Positions 8,703-18,815 of a stretch of DNA of 64,000 bases are shown here, one piece after another. Both the position numbers and the translations under genes were made by a program. Position 1 is the stretch's first letter. Every line of letters starts with the position of its first letter. Source of the DNA: Rhodospirillaceae bacterium (lineage in GTDB: Bacteria > Pseudomonadota > Alphaproteobacteria > Kiloniellales > DSM-21159); contig CP030885.1 of NCBI GenBank assembly GCA_006969625.1, positions 1,426,001 through 1,490,000 of the forward strand. The letters are read 5' to 3'. Below the pieces are notes generated by a model. The model saw nothing but the letters and a program-made list of their open reading frames with translations. It was not told the origin of the DNA and ran no database searches.

Positions 8703-9494
8703 ATGGCGCACGACACCTTAAAGGACGAAGCCCGGCCGAAGCCGCAGGAAACCGCGGTCGAGGACAAGCCGACCGTGGTGCTGACCGGTGCCAGCCGGGG
8801 CATCGGCCATGCGACCGTCAAGCGCTTTTCCGGCGAAGGCTGGCGGATCATAACCTGCTCGCGCGAAGTCGTGCCCGAGGACTGCAAGCGCGACCCGAAC
8901 TGGACCCACCACATTACCGCCGACCTCGCGGACCCAACGGATTCCGAACGCTTCGTCGCGCACGCCAACGAGATCCTCGGCCAGCGCGGCCTGCAGGCGC
9001 TGGTCAATAACGCCGCCGTCAGCCCGAAGACACCTTTCAAGGAGCGGCTCGGCTGCCTCAACGGCGACATCGCCGACTGGCGCTGGGTCTTCGAGCTCAA
9101 CTTCTTCGCGCCCCTGGCCCTGGCGCGGGGCTTTGCCGTGCCGCTGCGCCGCGGCAAGGGCTGCATCGTCAACATCACCTCGATCGCGGGGCACGTCATC
9201 CATCCCTTCGCAGGCTCCGCCTACTCGACCTCGAAGGCGGCGCTCTCGGCACTGACCCGCGAGCTGGCGGTGGAGATGGCGCAGCTCGGCATCCGCGTGA
9301 ACGCGGTGGCGCCCGGCGAGATCGAGACCGCGATGATCGGGCCCGAGTACGAGACCCTGATCCCGCGCATCCCGATGCAACGCATGGGGACGCCGGACGA
9401 GGTGGCCGGGGCGGTCTTCCGCCTGTGCACGCCCGATTTCGGCTATGTCACCGGCACCGAGATCTTCGTGACCGGCGGCCAGCACCTCTATTGA
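8703..9494 (+). CDS. Short-chain dehydrogenase/reductase (SDR)
   Basis: 263-residue classical SDR. Glycine-rich nucleotide site TGASRGIG at about residues 28-35, NNAAV motif, catalytic Ser in NITSIAGH, and Tyr-x3-Lys in YSTSKAALS. The C-terminal half has the usual RVNAVAPGEIETAM and a final VTGGQHLY. The first 23 residues are a charged extension with no homology seen. Substrate unknown; it is not obviously part of a pathway with its neighbours. ATG at 8703. Confidence 0.9.
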   Translation: MAHDTLKDEARPKPQETAVEDKPTVVLTGASRGIGHATVKRFSGEGWRIITCSREVVPEDCKRDPNWTHHITADLADPTDSERFVAHANEILGQRGLQALVNNAAVSPKTPFKERLGCLNGDIADWRWVFELNFFAPLALARGFAVPLRRGKGCIVNITSIAGHVIHPFAGSAYSTSKAALSALTRELAVEMAQLGIRVNAVAPGEIETAMIGPEYETLIPRIPMQRMGTPDEVAGAVFRLCTPDFGYVTGTEIFVTGGQHLY

Positions 9495-9525
9495 AGCCGC
9501 CTCGACGCCGGCGCGGGAGATCCGG

Positions 9526-11325
9526 GTGAGCGAGACTGGCGTGAACCTCGAGCAGGGCATGCTGTTCGCCATCCTGCTCGCGCTGGTCGTCCTGCTCGTC
9601 TGGGGGCGCATCCGCTACGATGTGGCGGCCTTCGGGGCGCTGATGCTCTGCGTGCTGGCCGGCCTGGTTCCGACCGCCGAGGCCTTCGCCGGCTTCGGCC
9701 ACCCGGCGACGGTAACGGTCGCCCTGGTGCTGGTGCTCTCCAAGGCGCTCAGCGATTCCGGCGCCACCGACGTCTTCGCGCGCGCCGTGCGCCCGGCGAC
9801 GGTGACGACGACGACGCATATCGGCGCCTTGGGCGGCATCGGTGCCCTGCTGTCCGGCTTCATGAACAACGTCGGCACCCTCGGCCTGCTGATGCCGGTC
9901 GCCCTGTCGAGTGCGCAGAAGGCCAAGCGCGCGGCCGGTCTGTTGCTGATGCCCCTGTCCTTCGCGACGATCCTGGGCGGTCTGGTCACGCTGATCGGCA
10001 CGCCGCCCAACATCATCGTGGCGACCCAGCGGGCCGAGCTGCTGCCCGAGCGCGGCAGCTTCCAGATGTTCGATTTCACGCCGGTGGGCGGAGCGGTCGC
10101 TCTGGTCGGCCTGGCCTTCGTGATGTTGCTGGGCTGGCGGCTGATTCCGCGCGGCGAGGAAGCGGGGGCGGGTGCCGCCGAGCTGATGCAGATCGAGGCC
10201 TACCTGTCCGAGGTGCGCGTGCCGACCAAGAGCCGGGCCTATGGCATGTCGGTGGCCGAACTCTACGAGGAGGCCAAGGACCTGAACGTCCAGGTGGTCG
10301 CCGTCGTCCGCAAGGACCGCCGCATCTCGCCCGTGCCCGGCTCGCTGGTGCCGAACGCCAGCGACCGCGTGCTGATCGAGGCGGCGCCGAAGGACCTGGA
10401 GGCCTTCGTCAAGCGCCTGGAGGCGAAGCTCGGCAAGAGCCGGGGCGACGAGGGCCTGCTGTCCGGCGGCGCGGCGCAGGTCGCCGAAGCCGTGGTGCGC
10501 CCGCGCAGCGCGCTGGAGGGGCGCACGGTGGAACAGCTTCGTTTCGGGGCGCGCCACGGGCTCAACCTGCTCGGCGTCGCCCGCCAGGGGCGGCCCTATC
10601 GCGGGCGGCTGCAGGACTTCCGCTTCTCCGCCGGCGACGTGCTGCTGCTGCACGGCGAGAGCGAGCGGGTCGGGGACTTCATGACGCGCTACGACCTGCT
10701 GCCGCTGGCCGAACGCGGTCTGGTCTACGGCCAGCGGCGGCATTCCCTGCTGCTCGCCGGGCTGTTCGCCGCGGCCATCCTGGCCAGCAGCCTCGGCCTG
10801 GTGCCGATCTACGTCGCCTTCGGTGCGGCGCTCACCCTCATGATCGGCATCGGCCTGGTCTCCTTGCGCGGCCTGTACGAGGCGGTGGACTGGCCGGTCA
10901 TCGTGCTGCTGGGGGCGTTGATTCCGGTCGGCGGGGCGCTGCAAACGACCGGCGCGACCGACACCATCTCCGAAGCGACCGTCGCGCTCACCGGCACCTG
11001 GCCGGCCTGGGTGGTGCTGGCCCTGGTGCTGGTGGTGACCATGACCCTGTCCGACGTCCTCAACAATGCGGCGACCGCCGTGGTGATGGCGCCGATTTCC
11101 GTCAGCCTGGCCGAACGCCTGCAGGTCAACCCGGACGCCTTCCTGATGGCCGTCGCGGTCGGCGCCTCCTGTGCCTTCCTGACGCCGATCGGCCATCAGA
11201 ACAACGCCCTGATCATGGGCCCCGGCGGCTACCGCTTCGGCGACTACTGGCGGATGGGCGTGCCGCTGGAACTGCTCATCTGCCTCGTCGCCGTACCCAT
11301 GATCGTGCTGGTCTGGGGCCTGTAG
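9526..11325 (+). CDS. SLC13/DASS-type permease with two RCK-C (TrkA-C) domains
   Basis: 599-residue membrane protein of the divalent anion/sodium symporter superfamily. Hydrophobic halves flank a soluble middle part (about residues 220-390) that contains two TrkA-C-like domains (PGSLVPNASDRVLIEA and FSAGDVLLLHG). The transport signature loops are LIGTPPNIIVATQ in the first half and SDVLNNAATAVVMAP in the second. GTG start at 9526, preceded by CGGGAGATCC. Sulfate, a dicarboxylate or another anion could be the substrate; sequence does not decide. It ends seven bases before the convergent azoR stop. Confidence 0.88.
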   Translation: MSETGVNLEQGMLFAILLALVVLLVWGRIRYDVAAFGALMLCVLAGLVPTAEAFAGFGHPATVTVALVLVLSKALSDSGATDVFARAVRPATVTTTTHIGALGGIGALLSGFMNNVGTLGLLMPVALSSAQKAKRAAGLLLMPLSFATILGGLVTLIGTPPNIIVATQRAELLPERGSFQMFDFTPVGGAVALVGLAFVMLLGWRLIPRGEEAGAGAAELMQIEAYLSEVRVPTKSRAYGMSVAELYEEAKDLNVQVVAVVRKDRRISPVPGSLVPNASDRVLIEAAPKDLEAFVKRLEAKLGKSRGDEGLLSGGAAQVAEAVVRPRSALEGRTVEQLRFGARHGLNLLGVARQGRPYRGRLQDFRFSAGDVLLLHGESERVGDFMTRYDLLPLAERGLVYGQRRHSLLLAGLFAAAILASSLGLVPIYVAFGAALTLMIGIGLVSLRGLYEAVDWPVIVLLGALIPVGGALQTTGATDTISEATVALTGTWPAWVVLALVLVVTMTLSDVLNNAATAVVMAPISVSLAERLQVNPDAFLMAVAVGASCAFLTPIGHQNNALIMGPGGYRFGDYWRMGVPLELLICLVAVPMIVLVWGL

Positions 11326-11332
11326 CCGCCGG

Positions 11333-11980
11333 TCAGGCCGATAGCGGCAAGACCTGGTCGAGGGCCGCCGCGGCGCCGCTGCGGGCGGCCTCGGCATCGA
11401 CCATCTGCCGGTCGGCGCCGATCAGGCTGACGTCGGTGATCCCGAGGAAACCGAGGACGTGGCGCAGGTAGGGCGTGGCGAAGTCGATGTCGCTGCCCAG
11501 CGCCGTGCCGCCGGACGCCGCGACGACATAAGCCCGCTTGCCGGCCAGCAGGCCGACCGGGCCGTCCGGCGTGTAGCGGAAGGTGACGCGCGCCCGTGCC
11601 ACCTGGTCGATCCAGGCCTTGAGCGCGGCCGGCGGGCCGAAGTTGTAGACCGGCAGGCCGATGACCAGCACGTCGGCGGCCTGCAGCTCGGCGACCAGGA
11701 CGTCGGACGCCGCCAGGGCGTCGCGCTGTGCGGGACTGCGCTGCTCGGCCGGCGTGAAGTTCGCTTCCACCCAGGCTTCGTCGATCAGCGGCACGCCGGC
11801 CGTCAGGTCGCGCACGGCAACTTCGAGGTCCGGGTCGGTGGCCTGGAGGCGGGCGATCGCCGCATCGGTCAGGGCGCGAGTGGTCGAGCCGTGCGTGCGG
11901 GCGCTGGCGTCGATCCGCAACACCTGCAGGGGGCGCCGTGCCGGGCGACGGGTGGCGAGGTCGGTCACGCTTGCGGTCAT
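11333..11980 (-). CDS. azoR: FMN-dependent NADH-azoreductase
   Basis: Flavodoxin-fold enzyme that reduces quinones and azo compounds by a two-electron mechanism, probably a quinone detoxifier. 215 residues. Typical motifs: RIDASARTHGSTT (FMN phosphate site) near the N terminus, LPVYNFGPPAALKAWIDQVARA (given here as LPVYNFGPP and AWIDQVARA) and VVAASGG. Its promoter region (11981-12066) has nested inverted repeats, suggesting a repressor site, but no regulator gene is adjacent. Confidence 0.93.
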   Translation of the reverse strand: MTASVTDLATRRPARRPLQVLRIDASARTHGSTTRALTDAAIARLQATDPDLEVAVRDLTAGVPLIDEAWVEANFTPAEQRSPAQRDALAASDVLVAELQAADVLVIGLPVYNFGPPAALKAWIDQVARARVTFRYTPDGPVGLLAGKRAYVVAASGGTALGSDIDFATPYLRHVLGFLGITDVSLIGADRQMVDAEAARSGAAAALDQVLPLSA

Positions 11981-11989
11981 GGTCTGAGT

Positions 11990-12067
11990 CTCCAGCGAGT
12001 GGCGATGTGCTGGAGTTGGTGTTCGACCTGGGAAACGGAATACCGGATTCGTAAACTGATCGTTTCC
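11990..12067. promoter_or_regulatory. Nested inverted repeats upstream of azoR
   Basis: Two 7-bp perfect inverted repeats lie in the short spacer before azoR: CTCCAGC (11990-11996) with GCTGGAG (12009-12015), and GGAAACG (12031-12037) with CGTTTCC (12061-12067). Inside the second is GAAT-N5-ATTC. AzoR-type genes are often controlled by quinone-sensing repressors, so an operator is plausible; the regulator is not in this window. Confidence 0.35.
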
Positions 12068-12888
12068 TACGCCGCTTGGCCACGCCCGTAGGCGACGAAA
12101 TCAGGGTTGGCGAAGCCCTGCTTGCCGTAGCCGAGCGGCGCGCCGTCCAGCGTCTCCACCCGCCCGCCAGCCGCCGCCAGCACCGCCTGCCCGGCGGCGG
12201 TGTCCCACTCCATGGTCGGTCCGAAGCGGGGATAGAGGTCGGCCCGCCCGCTGGCGATCAGACAGAACTTCAACGACGAGCCGGCGCTCACCCGCTCGGC
12301 GATGCGCCGGCCGGCGAGAAAGCTCTCGAGCTCGGCGGCGCTGCCATGGCGGCGGCTGGCGATCACGGTCTCGCCCTCCGGCGGTACCGCCCGCGCGGCG
12401 ATCGGCACGATCGGCCGGTCGGTCTCTCCGTAGTGCGCCTGACGACGACCGTCCTCGCCGACGCCGCCGGTCCAGGTCATCGCTAGCGCTGGTGCGTGGA
12501 CGACGCCGGCGACCGGTCTGCGGCCTTCGATCAAGGCGACGTTGACGGTGAACTCGCCAGTGCGCGACAGGAACTCGCGGGTGCCGTCGAGGGGGTCGAC
12601 GAGCCAGAAGGGCCGCTCCACGTCGATCTCGGGCGTGCTGCCGGCGGCTTCCGAGGCTTCTTCGGAGACCACGGGCGTGTCCGGCGTCAGTTTGGCGAGG
12701 GCCTCCAGAAGGAAATCCTCGGTGGCGACATCGGCTTCGGTCACCGGCGAGGCGTCGGCCTTGTCGCGCACGGCGATCTCCTCCGCTTCGGCATAGTAGG
12801 CGAGCGCCACCTTACCGGCGCGCTCGGCCAACACGCGCAGCACGGCCAGCAGGTCGTCCTCCTGGGTCCCGCCAGGCAAGTCGGTCAT
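12067..12888 (-). CDS. cysQ: 3'(2'),5'-bisphosphate nucleotidase (CysQ, inositol-phosphatase family)
   Basis: Magnesium-dependent phosphatase that removes the 3' phosphate from PAP, the by-product of sulfate assimilation. 273 residues. Metal-binding motifs in order: VVSEE (about residue 74), the paired [17 protein letters not shown], and, near the C terminus, [16 protein letters not shown]. The ATG (12888) overlaps the stop of the upstream CoxL-type gene as ATGA, so translation is probably coupled. There are no sulfate-assimilation genes nearby; the pairing with a molybdoenzyme gene is odd. Confidence 0.92.
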   Translation of the reverse strand: MTDLPGGTQEDDLLAVLRVLAERAGKVALAYYAEAEEIAVRDKADASPVTEADVATEDFLLEALAKLTPDTPVVSEEASEAAGSTPEIDVERPFWLVDPLDGTREFLSRTGEFTVNVALIEGRRPVAGVVHAPALAMTWTGGVGEDGRRQAHYGETDRPIVPIAARAVPPEGETVIASRRHGSAAELESFLAGRRIAERVSAGSSLKFCLIASGRADLYPRFGPTMEWDTAAGQAVLAAAGGRVETLDGAPLGYGKQGFANPDFVAYGRGQAA

Positions 12889-15230
12889 TCTGCCGCGTGC
12901 GCCGCGCGTGCCTGCCGGGCGTCGCGCATCGCACGCCAGACCCGCTCCGGCGTGGCCGGCATGTCGATGTGGGTAACGCCCAGCGGCGCCAGCGCGTCGA
13001 GCAGGGCGTTGATGATCGCCGGCGGTGCGCCGATCGCACCGGCTTCTCCGGCTCCCTTCACGCCGAGCGGATTGGTGGTGCAGGGCATGTCCTCGACCAG
13101 CGTCACCTCGTAATCCGGCGTGTCGTCGGCCCGCGGCATGGTGTAGTCCATGAAGCTGGCGGTGATGAGCTGGCCTTCCTCGTCGTAGACCGTGTGCTCG
13201 AGCAACGCTTGGCCGATCCCCTGGGCGGTGCCGCCGTGCACCTGGCCGAGGGCCATCATGGGATTGACCACCTTGCCGAAGTCGTCGACCACGACATAAC
13301 GCACGATTTCCACCTCGCCGGTCGCCTCGTCGACCTCCAGCTCGCAGACGTGGCAGCCGTTCGGGAAGGTCATGGCCTCGGCCTTGTAGCCGCCGGTCTC
13401 CTCGATCGGCCCGGCGATCTCCTCCGGCAGCTCCTCGCCGTGGCTGGCCTTCGCCACCTCGGCCAGGGTGACGCGCTTGTCGGTGCCGGCGACCGTGAAG
13501 ACGCCGTCGGCGAACTCGATGTCGGCGGCGGCGGCCTCGAGCAGGTGCCCGGCGACCTTGCGCGCGCGCTCGATCACCTTCTCGCCGGCCCGCTCGGTCG
13601 CCACGCCGCCCATCAGCAGCGAGCGCGAGCCGCCGGTCCCGCCGCCGCGCTTCACGATGTCGGAATCGCCCTGGATCATCCGCACTTGGTCCGGCGCGAC
13701 GCCCAAGACGTCGTTGAGGATCTGGGCATAGGCGGTGTGGTGGCCCTGGCCGTTCGTCATGGTGCCGATCACCAAGGTGACGCCGCCGTCCTCGTCCAGG
13801 GCGATCCGCGCCTCCTCCTCGCCGATGCCGCCGCAGGCTTCGACGTAGGAGGCGAGGCCGATGCCGCGGTAACGGCCGCGCCCGCGCGTCTCGGTCTTGC
13901 GCTCGGCGGCGCCCTGCCAGTCGGCCAGCTCGCTCGCCTTTTCGAGCAGGCGCGCCGGATCGCCGGAGTCGTAGACCGGCCCCATCTTGGTCTCGTAGGG
14001 CAGGTCTTCCGGACGGATGAAATTCTTCAAGCGGATCTCGCGCGGACCGACGCCGATCTCGCGCGCGCAGGCATCGACCAGGCGCTCCATGCAGTAGGCG
14101 GCCTCCGGGCGACCGGCGCCGCGGTAGGCATCGACCGGCACCGTGTTGGTGAAGGCGCAGTGCACCTCCGCATAGATCGCCGGGATCCTGTAGAGGCCCG
14201 AGTACATCTGGGTACTCGCGCCGGTCGGGATATAGGGTCCGAAGTTGGAGAGGTAGGCGCCCAGGTTGGCCTGGGTGGTGACCCGGATGCCCAGGAAGCG
14301 GCCCTCGCCGTCCATCGCCATCTCCGCCAGGGTGCGGTGGTCGCGGCCCTGGATGTCGGACTGGAACGACTCGTTGCGCCCGCCGCACCAGCGCACCGGC
14401 CGCTGCAGGCGCCGGGCGGCGATCAGCACCAGCACCTGCTCGGCGTAGCAGAAGATCTTCATGCCGAAGCCGCCGCCGACGTCGGGCGTGACGATGTGCA
14501 GCTTGTCCTTGGGGATGCCCAGGATGGTCTCGGCGATCTGGCTGTGCAGGCGGAAGATGCCCTGGGTCGGGGTGGTCAGAGTCATGCGCTCGCTGGCCGG
14601 GTCGTACTCGCCGATGGCGACGCGCGGCTCCATCGAGTTGACCACCAGGCGGTTGTTGACGAGCTCGATGCGCGCCACGCGCTCGGCGTCGGCGAAGGCG
14701 GCCTCGACGGCGGCGCGGTCGCCGTGCTCCCACACCATGGCCAAGTTGCCGGGCGCCTCGGGGTGCAACTCGGGCGCATCCGGCCGCAGCGCGAGCCTGG
14801 CGTCGGTGACGGCGTCCAGCGGCTCGTAGTCGACCACCACCGCTTCCGCGGCCTCGGCGGCCTGCTCCGGCGTTTCGGCGACCACAATGGCGACCGGGTC
14901 GCCGACGTGACGGGCTCGTCCGCGTGCCAGGACGGGGTGAGGCGGCTGCTTCACTTCGCCGTCGCGCCCGCGCATCTTGGCCAGCACCGGGATGTCGCCG
15001 ACACCCTCGGCCTGCAGGTCCTCGGCCGTCAGCACCAGCAGGACGCCGGGCATCTCCTTCGCCTCGGCCGTGTCGATCCCGGTGATCTCGGCATGGGCCA
15101 GGGGACTGCGCACCAAGGCCATGTGGGCCTCGTCCGGCAGATGTATGTCGTCGGTGTAGCGCCCCTGCCCGGTCAGGAAGCGCACGTCCTCGATCCGCTT
15201 CAGTCCCTGGCCGACTCCGAACTGACCCAT
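12885..15230 (-). CDS. Form II CO-dehydrogenase-type large subunit (xanthine dehydrogenase family, molybdopterin-binding)
   Basis: 781-residue molybdenum hydroxylase large subunit. The N-terminal ald/xan hammerhead domain starts at [17 protein letters not shown]. Cofactor motifs include GGGFGMK. The active-site loop reads AYRGAGR (residues 368-374), the form II signature; true CO dehydrogenases (form I) have AYxCSFR with a catalytic Cys, missing here. The general-base Glu is Glu729 in [11 protein letters not shown] oxidation is therefore not supported; an aldehyde or N-heterocycle hydroxylase is more likely. No FAD (CoxM) or iron-sulfur (CoxS) subunit gene is next to it, which is unusual. ATG at 15230 is preceded by AGGAGAG. 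Confidence 0.88.
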   Translation of the reverse strand: MGQFGVGQGLKRIEDVRFLTGQGRYTDDIHLPDEAHMALVRSPLAHAEITGIDTAEAKEMPGVLLVLTAEDLQAEGVGDIPVLAKMRGRDGEVKQPPHPVLARGRARHVGDPVAIVVAETPEQAAEAAEAVVVDYEPLDAVTDARLALRPDAPELHPEAPGNLAMVWEHGDRAAVEAAFADAERVARIELVNNRLVVNSMEPRVAIGEYDPASERMTLTTPTQGIFRLHSQIAETILGIPKDKLHIVTPDVGGGFGMKIFCYAEQVLVLIAARRLQRPVRWCGGRNESFQSDIQGRDHRTLAEMAMDGEGRFLGIRVTTQANLGAYLSNFGPYIPTGASTQMYSGLYRIPAIYAEVHCAFTNTVPVDAYRGAGRPEAAYCMERLVDACAREIGVGPREIRLKNFIRPEDLPYETKMGPVYDSGDPARLLEKASELADWQGAAERKTETRGRGRYRGIGLASYVEACGGIGEEEARIALDEDGGVTLVIGTMTNGQGHHTAYAQILNDVLGVAPDQVRMIQGDSDIVKRGGGTGGSRSLLMGGVATERAGEKVIERARKVAGHLLEAAAADIEFADGVFTVAGTDKRVTLAEVAKASHGEELPEEIAGPIEETGGYKAEAMTFPNGCHVCELEVDEATGEVEIVRYVVVDDFGKVVNPMMALGQVHGGTAQGIGQALLEHTVYDEEGQLITASFMDYTMPRADDTPDYEVTLVEDMPCTTNPLGVKGAGEAGAIGAPPAIINALLDALAPLGVTHIDMPATPERVWRAMRDARQARAAHAAE

Positions 15231-15423
15231 GCCCCGTCTCTCCTTGGTGGCTTCTTGATGGCTTCGCGTGCCGGTTTGCGGTGGCCGCCGCCTCGCTCGG
15301 GCGCCGGTTCCCAATCTTGAGCGGGCGCGATCATAGGCAAGGCCGGGGGGGCGGCGAAAGGCCGGAGGTGGCGGTGCGGTAGCGCAGTCCGGCAAAGGTG
15401 TTTCCTCGACGACCGCGATTGGC

Positions 15424-15453
15424 TTGATTTGGTCCGGCCACCCCCAATATACC
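15424..15453 (+). promoter_or_regulatory. Putative promoter for the mrp operon
   Basis: TTGATT (15424-15429) and either AATATA (15446-15451, 16-base spacer) or TATACC (15448-15453, 18-base spacer). The 12-bp inverted repeat starts at the -10 and would cover the transcription start, as a repressor operator would. Leader to the mrpA ATG would be about 180 bases. Confidence 0.4.
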
Positions 15454-15489
15454 GCACCGCACGTGAGATAATTCGTCCGTGCGGTGCGG
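15452..15489. promoter_or_regulatory. Perfect 12-bp inverted repeat, likely operator
   Basis: CCGCACCGCACG (15452-15463) and its exact complement CGTGCGGTGCGG (15478-15489) are separated by 14 AT-richer bases. There is no T tract, and the location between divergent genes argues for a protein-binding site or a leader hairpin, not a terminator. Confidence 0.6.
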
Positions 15490-15643
15490 CCTGCGTCCTG
15501 CAGCCATCCGCAACCCAGCAGCAGGTCGAAGTTTGTCTCGTGGCGCGGAGCGCGCGGTCGACGCGGTCCACGCCAAAGGTGCTAGGTTGTATCGCAGCGG
15601 CCCCCGCCAGAGGGGCGCGGTCGGGGATCTGGAGAGGGATCGC

Positions 15644-17977
15644 ATGGCAGCCGCCGGCAAGGCTGACGCACGGGTGCCGACCTATGCGCGCGCGGTCGTC
15701 CTGCTGCCGGCGGCATTGTTCGTCTGGTTCTCGACGATGATCCCGGCGGTCTCCGGCGGCGCCGTGCTGACCTGGGAGATCGCCTGGCTGCCGCAGCTCG
15801 GCATCGCCTTCGGTTTCATCGTCGACGGGCTCAGCCTGCTCTTCGCGCTGCTGATCACCGGCATCGGCACCTTCATCCTGCTCTACGCCAGCGAGTACAT
15901 GCGCGGCTATCCGCAGGTCGACCGCTTCACGCTGTTCCTGGTCGCCTTCATGCTGTCGATGCTGGGGCTGGTGCTGTCCGACAATCTGATCGTCCTCTTC
16001 GTCTTCTGGGAACTGACGACGATCACCTCCTTCCTGCTGATCGGCTACACGCACGAGGACGCGGCCGCCCGCCGCTCGGCGCTGCAGGGCCTGTTCGTCA
16101 CCGCGGCCGGCGGCCTGGCGATGCTGGCCGGCTTCATTCTGCTGGGTCAAGCTGCCGGGACCTACAGCCTGCGCGAGATCCTGGCCGATCCCGGCGGGCT
16201 GGTCGGACATCCCGACTATCTGGTGATCCTGATCCTGATCCTGTGCGGCGCCTTCACCAAATCGGCGCAGTTTCCCTTCCACTTCTGGCTGCCAAACGCC
16301 ATGGCGGCGCCGACGCCGGTCTCCGCCTACCTGCATTCGGCGACCATGGTGAAGGCGGGGGTCTTCCTGCTGGCGCGACTGACTCCGGTGCTTGGCGACA
16401 CCGAGGTCTGGATGGCGACCCTGACCATCTTCGGCGCCGTGACCACGGTCTACGCCTCGGCGATCGCGCTGACCCGCACCGACCTGAAGCAGGTGCTGGC
16501 CTACACCACGGTGATGGCGCTCGGCGCCTGCGTCATGTTCCTGGGCGCACCCACGCGGGCGGAGGCCGGCGAGCCCTCGATCGGCCTGATCGCCGCGGTT
16601 ACCTTCGTCTTCGTGCATGCGCTCTACAAGGCGGCGCTCTTCATGGTCGCCGGCAACATCGACCACGAGGCCGGCACCCGCGAGCTGCCCCAGCTCGGCG
16701 GCCTGCGCCGTCTGATGCCGCTCAGTTTCTTCGCCGCCGCGCTGGCCGCCTTCTCCATGGCCGGCGTGCCGCCCTTCGTCGGCTTCGTCGGCAAGGAGCT
16801 GCTGTACAAGGGGGCGCTGGCCTGGCCGGCCGAGCCCTACGTCGCCGTCGCCGCCATCGTCGCCGCCAAGATCATGATGGTGACCGCCGCCCTTCTGGTC
16901 GCCGTGGTCCCCTTCTTCGGCAGCGCCGAGAAGCTGCCGAAGCGGGCGCACGAGGCGCCCTGGACCATGTGGATCGGTCCGGTCGTGCTGGGGGTGGTGG
17001 CGCTGCTCGGCGGCATGCTGCCTGACCTGACGGCGGAGATGCTGCTGCTCCCGGCGGCGGCGGCCGTGATGGGCTACCAGCCGGACTACGAGGTCAAGCT
17101 GTGGCACGGCGTCAACATTCCGCTGCTGCTGTCGGTCTTCACCGTCGTCACCGGCGCGCTGATCTTCTGGAAGCGGGCCGTGCTGCTGGACGCCCTGCGC
17201 TCGGCGGTCCAACGCCTGCCGCTGACCGGCGACCGCGCCTACGACGCCGTCATGACGTGGATCGCCGATCTGGCGGCCTGGCAGACCCGCTGGCTGCAGG
17301 GCGGCGTGCAGCGGCGCTACATCCTGGTGGTCTTCGTCACCCTGGGCCTCAGCGTCGCGGTCACCCTGGTCGCGAGGGACGCCGTCGTCCTGCCGGCGGC
17401 CTTTCCCGAGGCAAGCTTCGTCGAGTGGTCGGTCGCGGCGCTGATCGTCGCCGCCACCTTCGTCACGCTGATCGCCGATTCCCGGTTGCTGGCGATCTGC
17501 GCGCTCGGCGTCGTCGGTGCGGGCGTGGCGCTGATCTTCCTGCTGTTCGGCGCACCGGACGTGGCGATGACGCAGCTTCTGGTCGAGACCCTGGTGGTTG
17601 TGATCGTCGCCATCGTTCTGCTGAAGCTGCCCGACTTCCGCGGCGAGCGCCGGCCCACGGCCCGGGGCCGCTGGCGCGACGGACTGGTGGCGGGCCTGGT
17701 CGGCGTCTCGACGACCCTGGTGCTGCTGGCCGTCACCGCCGAGCCGCCGCAGCAGGCGATCACCGACTACTTCGAGGAGACCTCGATGCCGGGCGGCTTC
17801 GGCCGCAACATCGTCAACGTCATCCTGGTCGACTTCCGGGCGCTGGACACGCTCGGCGAGATCGCCGTCGTCGCCGTCGCAGGCGTCGCCGCCTACGCCC
17901 TGATCATGCTGCGGCCGCGCCGGCGTACCCGGCCGGATACCGCCGGCCGGCCCGACCGTAAGGGAGCGGCGTCATGA
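15644..17977 (+). CDS. mrpA: Mrp-type cation/proton antiporter subunit A
   Basis: Large membrane subunit (777 residues) of the multi-subunit Na+(K+)/H+ antiporter, homologous to NuoL of complex I. Key channel residues are visible: Glu in [13 protein letters not shown], Lys in [18 protein letters not shown], Lys in [17 protein letters not shown]. The C-terminal third (DUF4040 and MbhE-like, from about residue 560) includes [20 protein letters not shown] at 15644 follows GGAGAGG. The gene overlaps mrpB as ATGA. All seven subunits A-G follow in the classical order. Confidence 0.95.
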   Translation: MAAAGKADARVPTYARAVVLLPAALFVWFSTMIPAVSGGAVLTWEIAWLPQLGIAFGFIVDGLSLLFALLITGIGTFILLYASEYMRGYPQVDRFTLFLVAFMLSMLGLVLSDNLIVLFVFWELTTITSFLLIGYTHEDAAARRSALQGLFVTAAGGLAMLAGFILLGQAAGTYSLREILADPGGLVGHPDYLVILILILCGAFTKSAQFPFHFWLPNAMAAPTPVSAYLHSATMVKAGVFLLARLTPVLGDTEVWMATLTIFGAVTTVYASAIALTRTDLKQVLAYTTVMALGACVMFLGAPTRAEAGEPSIGLIAAVTFVFVHALYKAALFMVAGNIDHEAGTRELPQLGGLRRLMPLSFFAAALAAFSMAGVPPFVGFVGKELLYKGALAWPAEPYVAVAAIVAAKIMMVTAALLVAVVPFFGSAEKLPKRAHEAPWTMWIGPVVLGVVALLGGMLPDLTAEMLLLPAAAAVMGYQPDYEVKLWHGVNIPLLLSVFTVVTGALIFWKRAVLLDALRSAVQRLPLTGDRAYDAVMTWIADLAAWQTRWLQGGVQRRYILVVFVTLGLSVAVTLVARDAVVLPAAFPEASFVEWSVAALIVAATFVTLIADSRLLAICALGVVGAGVALIFLLFGAPDVAMTQLLVETLVVVIVAIVLLKLPDFRGERRPTARGRWRDGLVAGLVGVSTTLVLLAVTAEPPQQAITDYFEETSMPGGFGRNIVNVILVDFRALDTLGEIAVVAVAGVAAYALIMLRPRRRTRPDTAGRPDRKGAAS

Positions 17978-18420
17978 ACTCGCTGATTCTGCGCGAGGCG
18001 ACACGCCTGCTGGTCGCCATGATGCTGGTCTTCTCCGTCTTCATGCTGCTGCGCGGGCACAACGAGCCGGGCGGCGGCTTCATCGGCGGCCTGATCGCCG
18101 CCATCGCCTTCTCCCTCTACGCTCTGGCGACGGACGCCGCGGCGGTGCGCCGCGCCTTGCGCGCGGACCCGCGCAAGATCGCCGCCGTGGGCCTGGGTAT
18201 CGCGATCGCCTCGGGATTCCTGGGCCTCTTCTTCGAGCAGGCTCCCTTCCTGACCGGGCAGTGGACCGAGGTGGCGGGCCTCAAGGTCGGCACGCCGCTG
18301 CCCTTCGACATCGGCGTCTACCTGGTCGTCGTCGGCGCCGTGCTGACGGTCGTCCTCGGCATCAAGGAGCAGCAGGCCGACATCGAAGAGGACCCGATCG
18401 AGCCGGAGGAGAAGCTCTGA
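17974..18420 (+). CDS. mrpB: Mrp-type cation/proton antiporter subunit B
   Basis: 148-residue membrane protein. The MrpB signature [17 protein letters not shown] is at about residues 25-41, followed by three more hydrophobic segments and an acidic C-terminal tail ([11 protein letters not shown]). In some species this domain is fused to the C terminus of MrpA; here it is separate. Start overlaps the mrpA stop by four bases, and its stop shares one base with the mrpC start. Confidence 0.95.
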   Translation: MNSLILREATRLLVAMMLVFSVFMLLRGHNEPGGGFIGGLIAAIAFSLYALATDAAAVRRALRADPRKIAAVGLGIAIASGFLGLFFEQAPFLTGQWTEVAGLKVGTPLPFDIGVYLVVVGAVLTVVLGIKEQQADIEEDPIEPEEKL

Positions 18421-18815
18421 TGGAGCCGATCGTCGCGGTCCTGGTCGGCGTCCTGATGGCGGCGAGCGTCTACCTGATGCTCAGCCGCAACCTCGTACGC
18501 TTCGTCTTCGGCCTCGTGCTGATCTCCAACGCCGCCAACCTGCTGATCTTCGCCGGCGGCGGCATGACCCGCGCGGCGCCGCCGCTGATTCCGCTGGGCG
18601 AGAGCCTGCCGGACGCGGGGGTCGCCAACGCCCTGCCGCAGGCCCTGATCCTCACCGCCATCGTGATCTCCTTCGGCCTGTTGGCCTTCGCCCTGGTACT
18701 GGCCTTCCGCGCCTATCAGGAGCTGGACACGGTGGACACCGACGCCATGCGCACCGCCGAGCCGCCGGAGGGGAAGGAGCCGGGTGCGGGCGTGGAGAAG
18801 GGCAAGGTGCGATGA
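18420..18815 (+). CDS. mrpC: Mrp-type cation/proton antiporter subunit C
   Basis: 131-residue homologue of NuoK with three transmembrane helices. Typical sequences: YLMLSRNLVRFVFGL and SNAANLLIFAGG, then ALPQALILTAIVISFG, the MrpC signature. The ATG at 18420 shares its A with the TGA of mrpB. The C-terminal 30 residues are hydrophilic. It overlaps mrpD as ATGA. Confidence 0.95.
   Translation: MEPIVAVLVGVLMAASVYLMLSRNLVRFVFGLVLISNAANLLIFAGGGMTRAAPPLIPLGESLPDAGVANALPQALILTAIVISFGLLAFALVLAFRAYQELDTVDTDAMRTAEPPEGKEPGAGVEKGKVR

Larger units (their letters stand above)
15231..15643. other. Divergent intergenic region, CoxL-type gene / mrp operon
   Basis: 413 bases separating two divergent transcription units. 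It contains a promoter candidate for mrpA (15424-15453) next to a perfect 12-bp inverted repeat (15452-15489). On the minus strand TATGAT (15335-15330) with TTTCGC (15359-15354), 18 bases apart, is a weaker candidate for the CoxL-type gene. No coding frame is supported before mrpA. Confidence 0.6.

Noticed and set aside
12885..15230. True CO dehydrogenase (form I CoxL)
   Set aside because: The loop AYRGAGR lacks the catalytic Cys of AYxCSFR, and CoxM and CoxS are absent.
12897..15320. 807-residue plus-strand frame
   Set aside because: Antisense to the CoxL-type gene, whose motifs are complete.
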